A DNA stretch of 64,000 bases from Pyruvatibacter sp. Its GTDB lineage: Bacteria; Pseudomonadota; Alphaproteobacteria; CGMCC-115125. A model generated the notes under the pieces. The model was not told where the DNA came from, did not search any database, and saw only the letters and a list, made by a program, of their open reading frames with translations. The stretch is taken from positions 405,151 to 469,150 of the forward strand of contig NZ_JAVJSC010000002.1 in assembly GCF_040219635.1 (NCBI RefSeq), read 5' to 3'. Both the position numbers and the translations under genes were made by a program. The first letter of the stretch is position 1; every line of letters starts with the position of its first letter. Of the stretch, positions 60,825-64,000 are shown in pieces.

Positions 60825-60833
60825 ATTTCTGGC

Positions 60834-61673
60834 CTACCGCTTCTTCTTGCGCTGGTGACGGCTGCGCACAATGTATTTGTCTGTGGACTTGTTGGAACGC
60901 GTCCGGCGGCCCTTGGTGGGTTTACCCCACGGTGTTACCGGATGACGTCCACCCGACGTACGGCCTTCACCACCACCATGCGGGTGATCGATCGGGTTCA
61001 TGGCCACGCCGCGCACCGTCGGGCGGCGACCAAGCCACCGCGCACGCCCCGCCTTGCCCAACTTGATGTTGGACTGGTCGGGGTTTGACACAGCACCAAC
61101 CGTTGCCATGCACTCGCCGCGCACAAGACGCTGCTCGCCTGAACCAAGCCGCAAAATGGCATAGCCCTGATCGCGACCCACAAGCTGAACGAACGTACCG
61201 GCGGAGCGCGCAATCTGGCCGCCCTTGCCTTCCTTCATTTCCACATTGTGGATGATTGTGCCAATCGGCATTGCGGAAAGCGGCATTGCATTGCCAGGCT
61301 TCACGTCAACGCGACTGCCCGCAATCACCTTGTCGCCTTCAGCAAGACGCTGCGGCGCCAGGATGTAAGACAGCTCCCCGTCCGCATACTTGATGAGCGC
61401 AATGAAAGCCGTGCGGTTGGGGTCATATTCAATGCGTTCAACCGTCGCCTCAACGTCAAACTTGCGACGCTTGAAATCAATGACGCGATAGGTCCGCTTG
61501 TGTCCGCCACCCGTCCGATACGCGGTAGTGCGCCCATGATTGTTGCGGCCACCGGACTTCGTGAGGCCCTCGGTCAATGTCTTGACCGGCTTGCCTTTCC
61601 AAAGACCGGCGCGATCAACCGTCACCAGCTGGCGCTGGCTGGGTGTCACCGGATTGTACTTTTTAAGTGCCAT
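60834..61673 (-). CDS. rplB: 50S ribosomal protein L2
   Basis: This 279-residue protein is essential for peptidyl-transferase centre structure. KYNPVTPSQRQLVTVDR is at the start. GGGHKRTYRVIDFKRRKF and the C-terminal VRGVAMNPIDHPHGGGEGR, with the conserved histidine, follow, then a basic tail SRHQRKKKR. It is slightly longer than E. coli L2 (273). Confidence 0.98.
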   Translation of the reverse strand: MALKKYNPVTPSQRQLVTVDRAGLWKGKPVKTLTEGLTKSGGRNNHGRTTAYRTGGGHKRTYRVIDFKRRKFDVEATVERIEYDPNRTAFIALIKYADGELSYILAPQRLAEGDKVIAGSRVDVKPGNAMPLSAMPIGTIIHNVEMKEGKGGQIARSAGTFVQLVGRDQGYAILRLGSGEQRLVRGECMATVGAVSNPDQSNIKLGKAGRARWLGRRPTVRGVAMNPIDHPHGGGEGRTSGGRHPVTPWGKPTKGRRTRSNKSTDKYIVRSRHQRKKKR

Positions 61674-61689
61674 GTTCCTGCGTCGTCCC

Positions 61690-61983
61690 TTAAAGACCCG
61701 TCGTCACATCAATGGAGTGACCATCGGCAAGCGTGACGATTGCCTTTTTAATGTCAGACCGTTTGCCAAGCGTGCCGCGAAACCGCTTCTGCTTGCCCTT
61801 GATCCGCAGCGTGTTGACTGCCGCGACCTTGACCTTAAACAAGGTCTCGACGGCTTCCTTCACCTGCGGCTTGGTTGCTTCGAGCGGTACCCGGAACACC
61901 ACCTGATTGTTCTCACCCGCAAGGGTGGACTTTTCAGTGATTACCGGCGCTTCAAGCACCTGATAAAGATCTTCGCTTTTCAT
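61690..61983 (-). CDS. rplW: 50S ribosomal protein L23
   Basis: This 97-residue protein lies at the tunnel exit and docks trigger factor and SRP. It has LYQVLEAPVITEKSTLAGENN, QVKEAVETLFKVKVAAVNTL and KGKQKRFRGTLGKRSDIKKAIVTL. Its start overlaps the rplD stop by four bases (ATGA). Confidence 0.97.
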   Translation of the reverse strand: MKSEDLYQVLEAPVITEKSTLAGENNQVVFRVPLEATKPQVKEAVETLFKVKVAAVNTLRIKGKQKRFRGTLGKRSDIKKAIVTLADGHSIDVTTGL

Positions 61984-62603
61984 GATGCGAACCGCGCCTC
62001 CAATGCTTCAAGCGCTGCCTTGGTCAGCACCAGGGTGTCGCGGCGCAGCACGTCATACACGTTGATGCCTTCAATAGGCAGAACATCCGTGTGCGGAATG
62101 TTACGGGCAGCCAGAGCGAAGTTCTCGTCAAGCTGCGAACCGTCAACAATCAGCGTGCTGGTGATGCCGAGTTTCGCAAATGCATCCTTCACCGCCTTGG
62201 TGCGGGGCTCAGGGAGCTTTGCCTCGTCCAGAACAATGATCGAACCGGCCTGCGCCTTGGTTGAAAGCGCATGACGCAGTGCAAGCGCGCGCACTTTCTT
62301 GGTCAGACCATGTGAATGATCGCGCACAACCGGTCCAAAGGCCTTGCCGCCGCCACGGAACTGCGGAACCTTCTTGTTCCCGTGCCGCGCACCGCCGGTG
62401 CCTTTTTGCTTGTACATTTTCTTCGTCGTGCCGGCGATTTCAGACCGGCCTTTGGTCTTGTGTGTACCCGCGCGCCGCTTGGCAAGCTGGTAGTTGACCA
62501 TACGATGCAGAATGTCGGTGCGCGGCTTGAGCGCAAACACGAAATCTGACAGGTCAACGCTGCCCGCCTTCTTGGCGTCGAGGGTCTGGACGTCGAGCTT
62601 CAT
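61980..62603 (-). CDS. rplD: 50S ribosomal protein L4
   Basis: This 207-residue protein has an extended loop in the peptide tunnel (RSEIAGTTKKMYKQKGTGGARHG). The conserved RGGGKAFGPVVRDHSHGLTKKVRALALRHALS follows. In E. coli L4 represses the S10 operon; the leader needed for this would lie upstream of rpsJ and I could not identify it. It is two bases from rplC. Confidence 0.97.
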   Translation of the reverse strand: MKLDVQTLDAKKAGSVDLSDFVFALKPRTDILHRMVNYQLAKRRAGTHKTKGRSEIAGTTKKMYKQKGTGGARHGNKKVPQFRGGGKAFGPVVRDHSHGLTKKVRALALRHALSTKAQAGSIIVLDEAKLPEPRTKAVKDAFAKLGITSTLIVDGSQLDENFALAARNIPHTDVLPIEGINVYDVLRRDTLVLTKAALEALEARFAS

Positions 62604-62605
62604 GA

Positions 62606-63388
62606 CTATGCCTCGTCCTTCTTGTCCGCGTCGCCCGCAGCTTCGACAGCCGCATCTTCCGCAGGTGCTTCGGCTGCTTCTTCGGCAGGAGCAGGATCAT
62701 TCGCAGGCGCACCCGCAATGCGGAACGCACCAGGCATCGGCACACCATCGGGGAGCCGCTTCTTCACAGCGTCGCGCAGTTCAACCCATCCGCCCTTGGA
62801 GCCGGAGATAGCACCCTTCACCAGAATGAGGCCGCGCTCCACATCCGTAGACACAATCTCAAGGTTCTGGGTGGTCACGCGGGTCTGCCCCATGTGACCG
62901 GCCATCTTCTTGCCCTTGAACACCTTGCCTGGGTCCTGGCACTGGCCGGTTGAGCCGTGTGAGCGGTGAGAGACCGACACACCGTGGGTAGCGCGAAGGC
63001 CCCCGAAGTTGTGCCGCTTCATGGCGCCCGCAAAGCCCTTGCCGATGGAAACGCCGGAGGCGTCCACATACTGACCGGCCACAAAGTGGTCTGCCTGAAG
63101 TTCTGCACCCACATCAATCATGTTGTCGGGCGTGACGCGGAACTCAACCAGACGACGGCGGGGTTCCACCGATGTCTTGGCAAAGTGACCACGCTGTGCG
63201 CGCGTAACATTCTTGACCTTGACCGAGCCTGCACCAAGCTGAATAGCCGTATAGCCATTCTTCTCGTCTGTGCGGTGTCCAACCACATGGCAGCCGTCGA
63301 GCTTCAGCACGGTCACGGGAATATGCTTCCCGTCATCCGTGAATACCCGCGTCATACCAACTTTTTGTGCGATCACGCCTGCGCGCAT
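62606..63388 (-). CDS. rplC: 50S ribosomal protein L3 with acidic C-terminal tail
   Basis: This 260-residue protein initiates 50S assembly. MRAGVIAQKVGMTRVFTDDG is at the start and GSTGQCQDPGKVFKGKKMAGHMG at 145-167; Q149 corresponds to the glutamine methylated by PrmB in E. coli. Residues from about 226 form an Ala/Pro/Glu/Asp-rich acidic tail absent from E. coli L3 (209 residues), likely disordered. I used the ATG at 63388; a GTG at 63397 is also in frame. Confidence 0.97.
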   Translation of the reverse strand: MRAGVIAQKVGMTRVFTDDGKHIPVTVLKLDGCHVVGHRTDEKNGYTAIQLGAGSVKVKNVTRAQRGHFAKTSVEPRRRLVEFRVTPDNMIDVGAELQADHFVAGQYVDASGVSIGKGFAGAMKRHNFGGLRATHGVSVSHRSHGSTGQCQDPGKVFKGKKMAGHMGQTRVTTQNLEIVSTDVERGLILVKGAISGSKGGWVELRDAVKKRLPDGVPMPGAFRIAGAPANDPAPAEEAAEAPAEDAAVEAAGDADKKDEA

Positions 63389-63416
63389 CTTTCGCACTCC
63401 TTACTACTGATAAACC

Positions 63417-63725
63417 CTAGAGCTTGATTTCGACGTCAACACCGGCGGCGAGGTCGAGCTTCATAAGCGCGTCCACGGTCTGTGGTGTCGGGTCAACAAT
63501 ATCGAGAAGACGCTTATGCGTCCGGATCTCGAACTGTTCACGGCTCTTCTTGTCAACGTGTGGACCGCGAAGCACTGTGAACTTCTCGATCCGGTTTGGC
63601 AGCGGGATCGGCCCACGCACCTGTGCACCCGTCCGCTTCGCCGTATTGACGATTTCCAGCGTCGATGCATCGAGGATGCGATGATCGAATGCCTTCAAAC
63701 GAATGCGAATATTCTGGTTCTGCAT
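63417..63725 (-). CDS. rpsJ: 30S ribosomal protein S10
   Basis: This 102-residue protein serves the 30S head and, as NusE, transcription antitermination. It contains NQNIRIRLKAFDHRILDAS, GAQVRGPIPLPNRIEKFTVLRGPHVDKKSREQFEIRTHKRL and ends MKLDLAAGVDVEIKL. The gene is first in the S10 segment. About 100 bases separate it from tuf and contain a strong hairpin. Confidence 0.98.
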   Translation of the reverse strand: MQNQNIRIRLKAFDHRILDASTLEIVNTAKRTGAQVRGPIPLPNRIEKFTVLRGPHVDKKSREQFEIRTHKRLLDIVDPTPQTVDALMKLDLAAGVDVEIKL

Positions 63726-63785
63726 GGAACCTGTTTCCCGTTTACGTGTCGCCCCTCATCTTAGGGACTATTGGAAAAGAACCAC

Positions 63786-63812
63786 GGGCGCGCCGGTCAA
63801 ACAGGCGCGCCC
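63786..63812 (-). terminator. GC-rich hairpin between tuf and rpsJ
   Basis: GGGCGCGCC at 63786-63794 pairs with GGCGCGCCC at 63804-63812 around a 9-base loop. It lies 13 bases after the tuf stop. The - strand continues GTGGTTCTTTTCC, only moderately T-rich, so it may be a weak terminator, an attenuator or a processing site. Confidence 0.5.
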
Positions 63813-63825
63813 GCCAAAAATCTTG

Positions 63826-64000
63826 TTACTCGATAATATTTGCCACGACGCCCGCGCCCACGGTGCGGCCGCCTTCACGGATGGCGAAGCGCAGCTTCTC
63901 TTCCATCGCGATCGGCACGATCAGCTCAACAAGCATCTCGCAGTTGTCGCCCGGCATAACCATTTCCGTGCCTTCGGGAAGCGACACAACACCCGTCACA
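63826..64000 (-). CDS. tuf: Elongation factor Tu (C-terminal part, runs off the window)
   Basis: Only the last 58 codons are visible; the gene continues beyond base 64000. The translation reads VTGVVSLPEGTEMVMPGDNC, then a stretch ending EEKLRFAIREGGRTVGAGVV and ANIIE with a TAA stop. This is domain 3 of EF-Tu, the GTPase that delivers aminoacyl-tRNA. A tuf gene directly before rpsJ is the normal bacterial str/S10 order. Confidence 0.97.
   Translation of the reverse strand, partial: VTGVVSLPEGTEMVMPGDNCEMLVELIVPIAMEEKLRFAIREGGRTVGAGVVANIIE

Noticed and set aside
1..64000. Prophage, insertion sequence, CRISPR array or defence island
   Set aside because: No integrase, transposase, repeat-spacer pattern or known defence domain was seen; gene content is core metabolic and ribosomal.

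Overview
The window is GC-rich chromosomal DNA from an alphaproteobacterium. The evidence is a set of lineage-typical genes: pleD-divK, the division regulator mipZ, the envelope protein EipB, DUF3572, DUF1489, an ATP12-type F1 assembly factor, a DinB polymerase with an N-terminal zinc ribbon, and an S10-spc-alpha ribosomal cluster followed by degQ-rarA-crcB-rluC-atp12. A Hyphomicrobiales- or Parvibaculales-like origin is my inference from this content, not something the sequence proves. I see no phage, insertion sequence, CRISPR array, defence island or biosynthetic cluster. Nearly all of the window is core chromosome with very short intergenic gaps and many 1- or 4-base start/stop overlaps.

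Layout: 1-5044 carries the 3' part of rnr, a DUF983 protein, two tandem Nudix genes, an MFS transporter and rpmG on the + strand, closed by a strong terminator. 5147-5769 has no convincing gene but is rich in inverted repeats. 5770-7530 is the divK-pleD two-gene operon on the - strand. 7675-10829 is a + strand run: DUF3572, HAD-like, ROK sugar kinase, dinB. Then come eipB (-), a small diguanylate cyclase (+), agmatine deiminase (-), and a + strand run of RidA, GDPD, FemAB-like/GNAT, HIT and a secreted beta-propeller. clpS-clpA and a DUF1499 gene follow on the - strand, then a SPOR-tailed D-Ala-D-Ala carboxypeptidase (+). mipZ lies upstream of a VWA gene and a membrane J-domain gene (-), and panC is divergent from mipZ.

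28-33 kb is a leucine/isovalerate-type liuB-liuC-liuD operon with DUF1489 and a secreted hypothetical protein at its 3' end. cspA, proline iminopeptidase, a Nudix hydrolase and an autotransporter follow on the + strand. Then, on the - strand, come mgtE-Kelch-GNAT, tRNA-Leu(GAG), cysG(N)-cysH and a solitary FliN-like gene, with lipB on the + strand. 44-49 kb is a tightly overlapping five-gene operon, degQ-rarA-crcB-rluC-atp12. 49.3-63.7 kb is the complete S10-spc-alpha ribosomal protein cluster on the - strand, with tuf entering at the right edge.

No clearly new system is evident. The items most worth a second look are the structured gene-free stretch after rpmG, the mipZ/VWA/J-domain neighbourhood, the solitary FliN-like gene, the hairpin in the cspA leader, and an intrinsic terminator-like hairpin inside the ribosomal cluster between adk and rpsM.
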